From Glandiceps talaboti (taxonomy: Eukaryota > Hemichordata > Enteropneusta > Spengelidae), in contig NC_135555.1 of assembly GCF_964340395.1 (NCBI RefSeq), forward strand, positions 9,659,931 through 9,723,930: a stretch of DNA of 64,000 nucleotides, in the 5' to 3' direction. The notes under the pieces were generated by a model, which did no database searches, was not told the origin of the DNA, and saw only the letters and a program-made list of their open reading frames with translations. The position numbers were made by a program, and so were the translations under genes. Every line of letters begins with the position of its first letter. Within the stretch, counting starts at the first letter, position 1. Shown here piece after piece: positions 39,020 through 52,600 of this stretch.

Positions 39020-40583
39020 GCTCTTTTTAAAACAAAGAGTAGTAACGTTACCAAGCTTATTTGTTAACACTTAGAGCTGTGAATTTTAGATTTTATGAAA
39101 TAACAAAATGTAATAGTTTTCTTCTACCCAATCACCTGTATTACAAACACTGTAAAATATACGGCCGGGAGCGTCTTCATCATCTCTACTCTTCCTGGAA
39201 AGGAGTAAGAAGAGCGCCCACAACGGTTGATCTTTGTATTACTACGAGCTTGGAGTAATTATACTATTTATACTATACTATGTCCGTAAAAAAATGGAGC
39301 ACCCTAATCGGCCTACCTGAAAAGTTATGACTTACTAGTATCCCACGGCCTCATACTAGCTATTAGGGCATAATCCCCACTAATACAGGCTGTATTAGCC
39401 ATGAATCCGGCATGATCTCAAGAACAAACTATCAGCAATAGTAATTTCAAGTTGATCATTTCATTATTTCATGTTCAAAAACAAAACAAATTCTAGGACT
39501 TTCTGTGGATAGTTTCAAAGCTTTAGCCATGTTGATTTTGTAAAGACACCGGAGAAGACCATTATAATTTATTTTGAGCCTGAATAATTTGTTGCTTTAT
39601 TTTGAAATGCAGTATAATATAAGGATTGGTTAATTCATTTACCTATTAATACAGTCAATTGTATTCTTGGTGACTTTAACCATAGACCCTCCACCAAGAG
39701 TCAATCTTTAACAAAGAAATTAACTTTTTCATTTTTCTTATAGGTCGCTATTTCATTGTTAGATGCAAATATTCAAACACTATACAACATATTACTGGAT
39801 TCAAGTCATATATTAGTTCAATATATAAAGTAGAAAAACGAATAACATCCTCTAGGAATGTACTTGGTAAACACATCAATAAATGATGCCCACCTATTAC
39901 CTGTTTTGACATATGTAGGTGTTTCTGGTCGTCTGTATTAGTCTTGTGGTTTGTTTGTTTGTACTTTGTTTTGTCATGTACTACTTTTTCCTTCTTGTAA
40001 AATAAAGAAAAAACAGAAAAAAAACAACAACAACCTTAGCCTCTCCAAAGGGACAAAACAGATGTGCTACAAGCCTAAACTCACTTAATATAGGCAAGGA
40101 AGCATCACCCAACATGGTATACTACATGATATCAATACTCTACAGAGAACATCTTTAAAGATAGACTCAGTAATAATAAATATGACTAAATTATTCTCAA
40201 TATCTAAAAAAATAATTAAACAATCACATGAAATAGTTAGAAGAGAGCTTTGAAAGACTTTCGGTGTAAACATGATTAAATAAACTTACAACAGCTATGA
40301 ATCTGATTGTGCGATAATCAAAACATAAACATGTAAACAAACAATCTGTACTCCAGTAAATATCTGGTACAAATATGTATTTTTTTATTCAAAGACAACT
40401 GATTGATATAAATCAAAACAATATGTACAAATCATAGTTGACTACTATCTCATTGAATCAGATGATTACAAAATTGATGACATTTTCTAGACATCTAAAT
40501 TACACATTAATCCGACTACACACATCCATGAGATTGCCTTACTAGATACCTCAATTACCTGGCTGGGTTGGTTGGACAACCTG
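39020..40583. other. Last array spacer, truncated
   Basis: Matches the H4-to-U4 spacer with an insertion at about 39,860-40,180 not present in the other units. Similarity stops after GGCTGGGTTGGTTGGACA at about 40,580, where units A and B continue to U4. No gene is seen. Confidence 0.65.
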
Positions 40584-43500
40584 GTAAGTGTTTTCTCAAC
40601 AGCTGTGAACTCAATATGATCAATTTTATTATTTTTTGCCTCATTATCTGAAACTGTTAAAATCAGCATGAAATTAGCATATTACCTTTGACCTTTCAAG
40701 GTTATAATAATAATGTTTATTCACCAGTATAATAAAAATTAACCTTAAAATAAATACATATACAGAATACATGGCATAAGGGATCAAGAAATAGCAAAGC
40801 TAGTCAAGCTTGTATCCCTTTGGTGACTAACAAACATACTAGTACTTGTAGGTGTATATATTTGTACATACAGTAGGTCACATTTTAGTGTGAATCAACT
40901 AGATCACATCAGAGTAAACCTAACACAGTCAACATAATAAATAGAAATTGACATTCAACCAATCAGCTTGTACACATGGTATCTATGAAATGTACTGAGT
41001 TTGAATTACTGAGTTCACAGGCTTTGTGGAGAGGACAGTTGCCATATCAACCATCCTGTCTACTACAACAGAGAGGCTATATTACTAGGGGTAGTCAACT
41101 CAAAATCTCCTCTGACCCCGTTCAAAGATTTCATAATTTTCAAGTTATAGCTCACATGACTACCTAGTGATTTGGATGTTGCTATATACCTATCTATACT
41201 AGAAATAACCAGGCTGATTTAGTCTGTAAGGTACGCCGTGACAGGGCGCCCTCACACATCGGTCAAGGTGAGAGGAGGGCAGAACGACACAATGTGTAAT
41301 TCAGTCTAACAAACTATCATCATTGAGATTAGACCATCAGTCCTTCAAAAGTATAATGTAGAACATAAAAACTGACGATTCTGGAATTTAAAAGAATTAA
41401 AAAATCTAAAAAGTAATTTAGTTACAGACTCACATTCTCTACTTCATTTCTACTAAAATCCCAGACTCTATAAAACAGAATTCTTATGGTGGTCTGAGAT
41501 GAAATCATTACTTGGGGGAAATATACAACTCAAAATCCAACACTCAAAAGTAATATTGCAATGAATACAATGTATGGAAAATCAAATCTCTCCTCCTCAA
41601 TCTCACATGATTTGAGTCAATTCAATGTAGACTCGTGGAGGTGGTCAATAGTTTGTTGTCTTGAGGAAATAATTTTGGAATTTTACTCCTGAAAGTTTAT
41701 CATTTTGCAGTTTGGAAAGGGTAGACTTTAAAATGAAGGAATTTATTGTCAAAATTGTGTACTTTGACATGAAATTAAAAGGAAGTGAAATTTAAATGAA
41801 TTTGAATAGGGCGTTTATTTGATTTCAGATTGCATCTACAGGGATACTGTTTAGCTGTCTCTTATCTATCTATCTATCTAGTGGTATGTATGTATGTATG
41901 TATGTATGTATGTATGAGTGTGTGTGTGTGCATGTGTGTCTAAGTCTGTATGTATGTATGTATGTATGTATGTATGTATGTATGTATGTGTGTGTGTGTG
42001 CATGTGTGTATGTGTGTGTGTGTCTGTCTATGTATGTATGTATGTACGTACGTACGTACGTACGTACGTACGTATGTATGTCTACATGTCTGTCTCTGAT
42101 TAAATGTATTCATCTATTGGGCTAAACCTACTAGTAAGTATATTGTTGAAGTATTAAACAACATTAGCAATCCAGAAACTGGATGTCAGGGGGAGGGGGG
42201 GGGGCACATTTGGTGATTGTCATTTACAAATGTGAACATACATTACCATGGAGTTTTCTGTGAAAACTATCGTGAAGTCTAACTGTGTATGATATATATA
42301 AAACCAAGACATTACAGATAAAAGTGTTATTTTACTAGAAGAAAGGAAGAAATTATATGAATGAAGAACTAATTAAATATGTATATACAAATGTCACTTT
42401 CTACACTTATCGCTATCAGTTTAAAGGCACAGTTGCTGGAACTATTTGCCAATATTGGTAAAGTTCTTCTTTTATGCAGCAATGGTTCGCTCTATCTCTG
42501 TATACCACAATAACTATCGATGGAAACTTTTTTACTCGATAAGAATTTTGATCAAAGATCTGAGATCAAGAACCAACAGGTGACTGAATGAGCAAAAGAA
42601 ACTCTTGATGCCAATTTGTTGTATTGAAATGAGTTATTGACTGGTAAAATAATACATACAAAGGTTGAATTTCTTTTTCCAGTGACCTTCACATTCTCAC
42701 AAAGGAGGAATTATTTTTCTGTTCCTTTTCACGGAGTGTGCTCTACCATAAAGTTATCATACAGTTTTATGATGTACAATTTCATTCATTTATTTGGCAA
42801 AAAAATAGATTTATAATTGCAGCTATTGAACCTTTCATATTGTTATCAAAGTTTCACAGACACTGCAAAAACAGACATTCATCTTTGTCGACTCTACAAA
42901 ATCTGAACTGAATATACTACATTCGCAACTATCAGTTGACAGGTTTTCTTAGTATGACAAAAGCCTGGAATCCATGCCTTTTCTACAGAATATCAATTTC
43001 ATTTCACAGTTTTGTTCATAAATCACAGGTATTGCACAAGATTTTTGCTGACTAGAAAAACAAAGTGCTATCAGAGTTAGAGAAAAGACAGTAAACTTGT
43101 GCTGTACATGATATAGTAATATATGTACTCTGTGTTCACAAGTAGTAGGTTGAATTTCTAAGCTGTAACAGTAAAGTTACCATAACCCATCAAATCTCTA
43201 AATCCAGAATCATATGCATGGATCTGTAATGACCCTGCTGCACTTTAGTACAATACAACAGCATGGATTACAGGTTAGTTTGACAAAATTCTTTATTTTC
43301 CTTTTCACTTAAATTTGAGTTCTACTTTCTACACTACAAAAGCTGATATAATATAAAGTTGTCAAAATGTCTACATGCAACTAAAAATCATGAGAAAATT
43401 TTGATAAAATTTACAGATTATCAATTTTTTTGTAAATGTATATATACAGGATTTTACGATTAAAAAATAATTCTGATAAAGTCAAAAGCAAATTGTTAAA

Positions 43501-45527
43501 AAGCCATAATAATAACTACAATATTGTCAAAGGACTAAAATGTTGCATTTGTACTTTTCAGGTAATACGTTGACTAGCAATCGACCATATTTCAGTTACT
43601 GAAGTTGTAGCCATTTTGCACATAATAATCACAAGAGGGCGCCCCAGATTTGGCAAAGTGAGGGCCAAAATTTAGACATGGCAGCTGATTGTATGGCAAT
43701 GCACAAAGCTGTGTACAAAATGTGTACTGCATTACAGTAGTGGTTAGGTGTGTTTTGATTACGGATAGTTGTAAGTAAAACAGTATAGCCAAAACAATAT
43801 GGAAAATGAGAAATAACTTCCTCTGTTGTCTTTACACTGCAATGACTATTATTGCTCACCACTTCTGGTCCCAAAGTGGTCTATGAACAGCACTCCTAGT
43901 GGCCAAACCATGAAATCTTTTAATCTCTGATAACCAAAATATGGCATATTGCTATGTTGAATTAATAAAGCAAACTTTTTAGATATTGAGTAATGCATTG
44001 ATCTGAATGAAAATAAGTTAACTTGGGTGCTGAACCAACATGTAGTATCTGAGCAAAATCCTGACAAATTGTAAATTACATCTGAAATTTCAATATGTAT
44101 CGAAATGGAAATGCATTCTGATTGGTGGCAATTGATGATGGAATCTCCCAATACAGTGCTTGATTCTTTAGGCTTCCATTCCAAAATGATGCTGGTTTTT
44201 ACTGGTATGAGAGGAGCTTTCTGACTGGTCAATGGGCTAAATACACTGAAATAATCTCAGTGTCTTCACGGTTTAAAATAAAGTCAGAAATGTTATGAGC
44301 AACCTTTTAATAATCCAAGATTACTAAGTTAGGGATACCTCCCTCTAGATAAGTCATCTAGGGATATCTTCCTCTTGATGGCTAAGCTAGGGATACCTTC
44401 TTCTTGATGGCTAAGCTAGGGATACCTTCTTCTTGGTAGCTAAGCTAGGGCCTTGTCTGTGACTAGGGATACCTCCCTTAAGATTCTGATAGCTATTAAA
44501 GTGAGGGATACCTCCTTCTAGACAGCTCATCTATGGATGGCTCATCTAGCCTTCTTCTTGATGGCTAAGTTAGGGATACCTCCATCTTGATGACTAGACT
44601 AACTCTTTGCTGTAAATTCGCTAGTGAAAAAATCATAACTGCACGTGGAGTTAATTACCAGGAGAAGTGACTGTGATTATCTACCGCAACCGACATACAG
44701 TATTCCTGACGATATTAGATTGTACCTGCATGCTAATACAGCAATTCTGTTTTGAAAGATTCAGTGTATTGTGGTTGCAGAGTGGATGTTGCAACGGAAG
44801 AAGAATTGCGATTCAATTCATTGCCTTCCCTTATTGGCCATCAAAATATTAATATATCGGTAGGTGCATTTCTTTATGGCTATCAGCAGGAAATGGGTAC
44901 ACAAATGGCTCAACTCTTTGAATTTGAAACTGTGGAAGTAACAGTAGAAGAAATATCAAAGAAATGAAAGAAGTTTTTGAAAAAGTTTTGAAAAAGTTAA
45001 AAAAAAATTTGCCGTAGAAGTGCACATTGTCACAGTTCAGCTTGTTTGCAATATACCCTGAAGGCAAACACTATCCTAATTTCAATTTCCATCTCATTCC
45101 AATATTTATGTATTCATGAGGTCAGTATGATTATATCAAAATGTAAAATGCAATAATAAGCATCGTTCTTTTCAAATCAATTTTATACTTTCTACCAAAC
45201 TATGAGCATGAAGTGAGGTGATCATCATATAATCAATCCTTTTATAAACATTAACAGAAGTCAAACATAAGCAAATTTTAAAAGGTTACAAAACAACAAA
45301 TTATGGAATACTTATATCGTTTACTTATTGACATTTTTACAAATCTCACAGATACCTAAATCAATCCCTTGACTTCCATAATTTTGAGGGAAAAAATACG
45401 AAAGTCTAAAATTACAATTATTGAAAGTAATCACGTTTATAATATATCACTATCAAACTACTTTCAAAAATACAATTCTTAAAATATTTGGAGTTTGTTG
45501 GTAATTGTCGGCTGGTTGCCAGGTTGG
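40584..45527. other. Single-copy region between array and ZDHHC gene
   Basis: No convincing gene is seen. ORFs of 60-130 codons (for example 43,849-44,232 minus) show no domain. It contains a GTAT/GTGT/GTAC microsatellite (about 41,880-42,075), a GGGGGAGGGGGGGGGG run near 42,190 and a minisatellite (44,323-44,601). The 3' UTR of the ZDHHC gene presumably lies at its right end. Confidence 0.5.
44323..44601. repeat. Degenerate minisatellite (about 27-45 bp units)
   Basis: AGGGATACCT(C/T)C(T/C)TCTTGATGGCTAAG-type units recur about eight times with deletions and substitutions. Confidence 0.8.
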
Positions 45528-45692
45528 CTATACAATGTATTGGTATGGTGTGACTTTTCCACTGTGGAAGTTAGGTGTTGAGAAAGGTGAGAACCATCCC
45601 ATTGAGAATTTACTTCCAAAGGTAGCCTTCAGAGCTAACCAAGTCGACTTCTTGTTCCAGGTTGGCTGTTCTCTCTTTAGCTGTTCAATACC
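45528..45692 (-). CDS. ZDHHC3/7: ZDHHC3/7-like, last coding exon
   Basis: Preceded by CTTTTCAG. It encodes 54 residues from GIEQLK through FSMGWFSPF to PYQYIV and the stop TAG (45,528-45,530). It is the cytosolic C-terminal tail. Confidence 0.93.
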   Translation of the reverse strand, partial: GIEQLKREQPTWNKKSTWLALKATFGSKFSMGWFSPFSTPNFHSGKVTPYQYIV

Positions 45693-46564
45693 CTGAAAAG
45701 CAAAGAGGTCAAAGGTTATAAATTGGCGGCCATGTTGGAGTGGGAGTAAACTTTGGCATGAGAAAAAATCAGCTGTCTGATGGAGCTACGGAAAAAGTTG
45801 ATCCAGAACTAATTAATGATCCTATATAATCCGTATGGCACCACTGATACGATATCACTAATGTGACAATGTAGGACTGAATACCTGGCCTTTAATGTCG
45901 ACATGTATTTCATTGGCTTATAGTTTCTATCCTCTGTTTCTCTAGAAGTACATTATTTGTGATAAGTGCATGCAAGTTACAGCAAAATTATCATACATTT
46001 TACGACAACAAAATTTACAATGCTCAGACAATTTCCTGCACATGTTGACAGACACTACCACAAAGGTTCATAATCACTATTAACAACATTCTTTAACCAA
46101 AATTGTCTGCAAACATGTATATCACTGTTGTCAGGTGTCCATAACTCTTTACAGAACATCTAGATACACCATATGTAAAGATTAGGGAGTATACAGGAGT
46201 ATAGCGCCACCAACGACTGTATCTTATAGTCCACTTAACCTATGACAGACGAATATGACTGTGGCACCCTTAGTATCGACAAGATTATCCACAAACTAAA
46301 ACTATTATCATATGGTATGTGTAATAGGTTGAATAAACATGGTGCCATGGCGATGTAGATGTAATTCTTGTTTATTCAAGTAGTGTAAACACTGGAAGTA
46401 TCTGGAAATATACACTGGAAGTCGGCGAAATAAACACTGCATAGGTCTTGAAACAGAGAGAATAAGTGTAATCATATCAATGTCGGATAGATTAATATCA
46501 ACATAATTGTTTTTAGTTTGTTTCTGTGTTAGCTTGTCAAAAGTAATTTCATCACAGTAGTAAT

Positions 46565-46621
<57 letters not shown>

Positions 46622-49600
46622 CAGACTTCGTGTAGCATCAAAATCCAATATGATGTAATATTCTATGGTAGTAGTAGACCAATGTAAAGGTTAGGATACA
46701 ACTTACTGTTTCATCCGTACATATAGCGTGTAGTTGAGTACCACACATGATGGTTGTAAAAAGGGCAAAGAGAACTCCTTCAAAAATGAGGAATATGAGA
46801 AGAATTACAGTTGCTGGTGGAGAATACCGACTGCAATCTGAAATCAAAGACAATGACATTTGAAACTCCTTCTCTTTCATATTGTTGTCTATGTTGATAC
46901 ACCTCGTGTCTACTCTCCACATGGGCTAAAAATTATCCCGTAATTAATTCCCTGTTCATAGTAGTCTGAAAGATATGACATGTTGTGGCATGCTGTATCA
47001 GTTATCTCCTAGTCCAAGTGGTGAATGTTATTATCGTATGTACTGCTGTGTGTGTGTGGTTAACATCAAAGACATAATAAATCAAATACTAGGACACTTT
47101 CTAATACCAAAGATAATTGACACAACTGTGGATTCTTAATGTCGATAAAAGCTGTCTCTCATCTACTATAACAGAGCAAACACTACACTTAGCTTGCTGT
47201 TGCTGTAAATACATTATTCACCTTGTTTTGCAACATCAGCATGTCCTTGTCATTTTTGTTATCAAATACCCATTACCAGAATTTCCTTCATGTCAAAAAA
47301 ACCCCTTACAGATAGATCTATCGATCACTATCAATAACTCATTATTTTATTGTGTTATGACATATATGTTGTAATTTGACAGAAAACTTCTATTGTTGAA
47401 GTATCAATGGTCTCATCACCATGGTAACAGCTGCTCAATAACATAGCAACCCCTCCAGAGTAAAAAAACAGAGAGAAGTATTACACAACTTACTGCTCCA
47501 CTGTGAATTGATACAGGATACAAAATGGATTATCCCTAAAATTAGACCATATACAGAGATGAGGGCTATATACATCTGGAAAAATAAACATGGATACATG
47601 GAAATGTTAGACAGTACACTGAAGCCATTGAAAACAAGTATGACAAGTCTTCGACATTCAAATACATAGCCCCCAACACTAACATGGTGTTAAAGTGGTG
47701 TCTATATAAAAATGTGGTTATACAATTCACTGGCAAAATTGTTACATCACACTGTCTGCATAATTGTCTACTCTGATTTAAAGTGGCCATATGGATGAGA
47801 ATTTGGTATTTATTTTGGATTTTTATTTGATAAAACAGCTTCACTAAGTTTTTCTACTTGAAAAAATAATGTGAAATAACATATACCAAGTCTATGTTCA
47901 CAACTCAATAAACGGCAAAACATTAAACAACGTGTAAAATGTTTGTTATTGTATGTACAATAACAAACTTTTTGCACTTTTTGCATCTTTTTGCAATGTA
48001 TTGAGTTATGAACATGGACTTGGTATATGTTATTTCACATTATTTTTTCAAGTAGAAAAACTTAGTGAAGCTGTTTTATCAAATAAAAATCCAAAATAAA
48101 TACCAAATCCTCATCCATATGGCCACTTTAAGTGTCTTTGGTCACATGTTTAAATCTGGACTAGTTGTAACTCGATTATTATTATTTTGATCAGACAACA
48201 AAAAGACATTCAGTTGTATATCGATAATTAGACTTTTTACATGTTAATTAGAGGTCTATTTATCTATAAGTGGTACAGTAATAAGTTCAAATCATGATTC
48301 ATTGTGGCACTGATTTTTGAGTGTGGACAACAAGTGTAATATTGCACCACACTGTGTACAGCTGCATAAATATGTCTCTATGAACAGGTGATTCAGTACT
48401 GTGCAGGGTATACAATATTAGAGTTATTATGTCTAATTAAAAATTATAATTATTATAATAACATAAATGAAGAGAGTCATTTGGGGAGAGTTTGAATTTG
48501 AAGCCCCATTTTTGTCACCTTCCGATATTATTTGTGCATCAAGCTGATAATCGGCAATAGTATTTGTTGCTAAAGTCAAGGTTAGACACTGCAGTTTGGG
48601 CCTGGTTGAAGCCAAAAAAGGTGATGCCCTTTCACTGACTTTTTGCAGCCTTAACATATAGGTATCAGCTTCCTCTGTGACGGCGAAGAGGGTGTGAAGT
48701 CTTCCAACGAATCTTTTGACATTATCAGACACTTGCTGAGATTTTGTGCGAAAGTAAAATAGACCACTTCATCTTTAGATATAAAATATGGTAAACTGTA
48801 AAAACTGATACTAATACATCACCAGAGCGGGAAAGAGACGCACTAAAGGGCACCCCAATTATACCCAAGCAGTTGGGCCTCATTGATAAGGATCATTTCC
48901 ACCTCCTAAATCAGTCACAATCATGTACAATTGGAAATTAAACAGACATTTTTATTGTCATTGAATTACACACATCGTCATTATGACAATTCACAAAGGA
49001 GACTTGAGCAAAAAGAAAATCCAAACACTCAAATCAAATCACACCAAAGTAGGACTTTTGTAATCTTAGTATTTCCATGGAATGAGATTTTCTCAAAATA
49101 GAATCTCACCATCTGTTTCACATTAAGGAGTTTATCTTATTTTTCACTGAAGATTCAGGCAAGTTGATTCATGCATTTCTACGACCAGCAGTTTTCTTTT
49201 TTAGACAAGGAATAATTCTGTCATCTCCTTCGACAATGTGTCTTGATAAGAACATTACCAGCTACTGTTACTAGTCAAACTTGCTATACAGATGGACGAT
49301 TGGTTACAAGCATGCATACAAACAGTAGTAACGTTTGTTTTGTAAGACATGGAATGATTCTGTCATCTCTTCTACAATGTATTGATAAAAACATAAATGG
49401 TTTCTGAGTACAGTCATGTACATTAGACAACCATGGCTAGTTCTATACAGATAACATTGTATTATGGTGTGTGTGTGTGTGTTTATGTGAGTGTGTATTG
49501 CTTTAAGAATACTTGATCAGCCTGTTATGTTAATGGCAGTGACTGTGATGTCATCTTCTCAGCTTGTTATACTAATATTATCCCTTCAAACTGAGTTAGC

Positions 49601-52600
49601 CAAACCCCCAAGAGCTGATACCACAAAACCTGTATGTTTAAATTTACATATTAAGTACATGTGCACTTCATGTGTTTATGTTCATCACAATTACACAATG
49701 TTCATTTACATAATGACTCCATTTGAATAATCAAAAAGTCTGACGAATGTAATCACTCCCCACTGTGACCAATCAGCTTAAGGGAATATTTTCAAATCAC
49801 AATACCCACTTGATATAGGATAGTATTACAAGCTGATAAGACAACAGCTACTGCAGCCACAGTCAGGGCCACAAACAAGCTATTCATTCATTTGATGGAT
49901 TGTTGTAATTGTGTAGTGTTGCTGGATAATAGCACAGATAACACTGCTACACAAAAAGTGTCCAGTAATGGCCATGATGGCATTAAATATTCCTTTTTCA
50001 CTTAGGAAGATAAGTATGAAAATAAGCCAGTAGTTGTATATATGTGGTTTAATTATGTTTTGAGTGTGAAGAAGGTCAACAAACTCATTAAAGTACATCA
50101 TGATATGATCAAGCAGTGCAAAGGAAATGATGAATGAGAAGATATTGTCAACAAGGACAAACTGATACAAAATTTTTACCAACTGGTTTTTGTTTTGTAT
50201 TTGTCCTGTTGCAAACAAAAACCTGCTTTTCTTCAAACATTATATTGTTAAGAAAAAGTAAAATCCACCGAGGTGTAAAACTAGTCAACAATTCTATTTA
50301 TTAATTCAATTCAAATTTCTTGAAAAAAAACAACACTGAGGAGTGAAACTAGTTGTAGATCCAAGCCATGTTCATACAATTTAATGACTGGTTCTAATAT
50401 AGTATTCAGCTTATTTCAATGTTAGTCTGTTCTCTAAGTGGCTTAGGCAGGGGTATAGAGGAAATGTTTTCAGATGGTTGAAAATATTATAAAGTGTTAG
50501 AATAGTGGAAAGACTTGCATGACATTCAGTATCACCACTCCATGCTACTTCGTACACAAGTACAGTACTCGGGCAACATCGTTTGTCTGTTTCCCTTTAG
50601 TCTCAGTAACCCAGACCTCCCAAGCGAGATCTCGTCTGGGTGGTAACTTTTAGAAGAGCCCCCAGCATTGGGAGTCTGGGTAACATGGACTAGTTTCCCT
50701 TGGGTCTGGGGTTACCCTAGCAGTGTTGGAGTGACCTACAGTCATGGCAGTCCCTTGAGGAAAGGGTTAAAATAGTGTTTTTTGGTTGTTTTTGACAGTA
50801 CATGACAGCAACAGAATTTCATTTCTAAGATTACAATTTCAGCAATACCTTGTATTGGACTAGAACTATCAAATGATTTAAAGATAAAATTTATACACAG
50901 CTGACAGCATGTAAATAGGTACTGTACACTTACCGTAAATAGTACAAAATATTTCTGGTTACTTTCGCCAACACAATTGTTTACCCATGGACAATGATGA
51001 TCCATTTTCCTGTTAAGAAACAGAAAAAAAAATTAAAACATCAGTTTTATGTAAATGACAGCACCTCATACAGAATGAGTGAGTACAAGTAACAGCAAAA
51101 TACAATATATATTTTGATAAAATGTAAATATATATGCCACTGATCCAAATTTGTGAACAGTCATATGGCCTTACTATCAATGTACATGCATTACAATGCA
51201 CAAATGTTTAAATATGTAAATTTCCTCATTGGCATGCAAAATGTGCATATCAAATATATGCAAATTAACTATGCATATCAAATATATGCAAATTAAGTCA
51301 TCTATTTGCAAGTCATGGCATAATAACTTCAGTAAATCAATGCATATGAAAACAATGCTTGGTCAACATTTACATGTACACATACATTTTCTGAAGTCGT
51401 CACTTAAAGAAGCCTGAAAAATGGAAATCATTCTGACTTGCACCGTGTAAAATCTTCTGATTGTAAAAGCATGTCTAAATTTCAGTTTGATTATTGTTAT
51501 ATAATACCACATGTATAGACCTCCAAAAAATTCACACATTTTCTTGTACATATGTATAGATATAAATTAACAAATAGCACCAGTTATAGAATTACTCATG
51601 TGGGTGACTTAAATACAACACTGTATTTCATAATCATACAGTCATGTACACACATGTATATTCACTGCACTTTCGGAGGACATACTATGTACAGTTATGT
51701 ACAAACATGTACTACACTCCCAGAAGACACTGACTTCCTATGAAAAGGCACTCTAGTCTGTACTCTCTCTTACACAAGCACTATAATTTGACAAATTTCC
51801 GTATGGCAATTAGAATCCCTTCTACTACTGGGAAACCTACTTTTTCATCTAACCCATCTTTTTTTCACAGATTTCACTTTCTAAAATTAAACCTTATAAA
51901 ACTTCTTTCAATTTCTTCATCAGACTTTCCCTTCATCTCTTCCTCATAAAATATTTTGTGAGAGCACCAGGGTATATAATGAAAACACACAATGTCATTT
52001 CCTTTCTGATGAAATTTCCCATCATTATTCGTAGCCCATGGTTACAGAGGGTACTGAACTCTAGGTGCTCCCACTTACGGTATATGTCTGTAATAATGTG
52101 TTATTATAGCACACCACAGGCAGGATTACTAAACAGTGATATTAACTTTGAACAGTAGGGACTCCGACGACTGCAATGAATTGTTCTACAATGCCATACC
52201 TAAATAACCCAAATTATTTCAAATGAGGGATTAAAGTGTGGCTGTAACTATCATAAATACATTTAGGATACCTTAAAACTTATTAACTTATCACAAGTCA
52301 CACAATCAAACTTATTTACATATCTGAATCAAGACAGAATAATAAAAGTGGTTAAATATACATATCATATACTAATTCAAGGTGACATCTACTACATTTG
52401 TATTTCCAAATAACAAAAAGAAAATTGGGGTTCGTCAGGACTTGTTTTAGAGGAAATTTATTTTACTTGTGTTAATAAAGTATTTGGTGGCCATATTGAA
52501 TTTTACAATGGTTTCTAGTAATTTAGATATCATTTTGACCTCTATTCAAAGAATTTATCTGGTGACCTCTGAGATTTTATACTTGATTTTAACTGAGAAT

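Noticed and set aside
43849-44232. 127-codon minus-strand ORF and its neighbours left of the ZDHHC gene
   Set aside because: No recognisable motif and low-complexity AT-rich codons; treated as chance.
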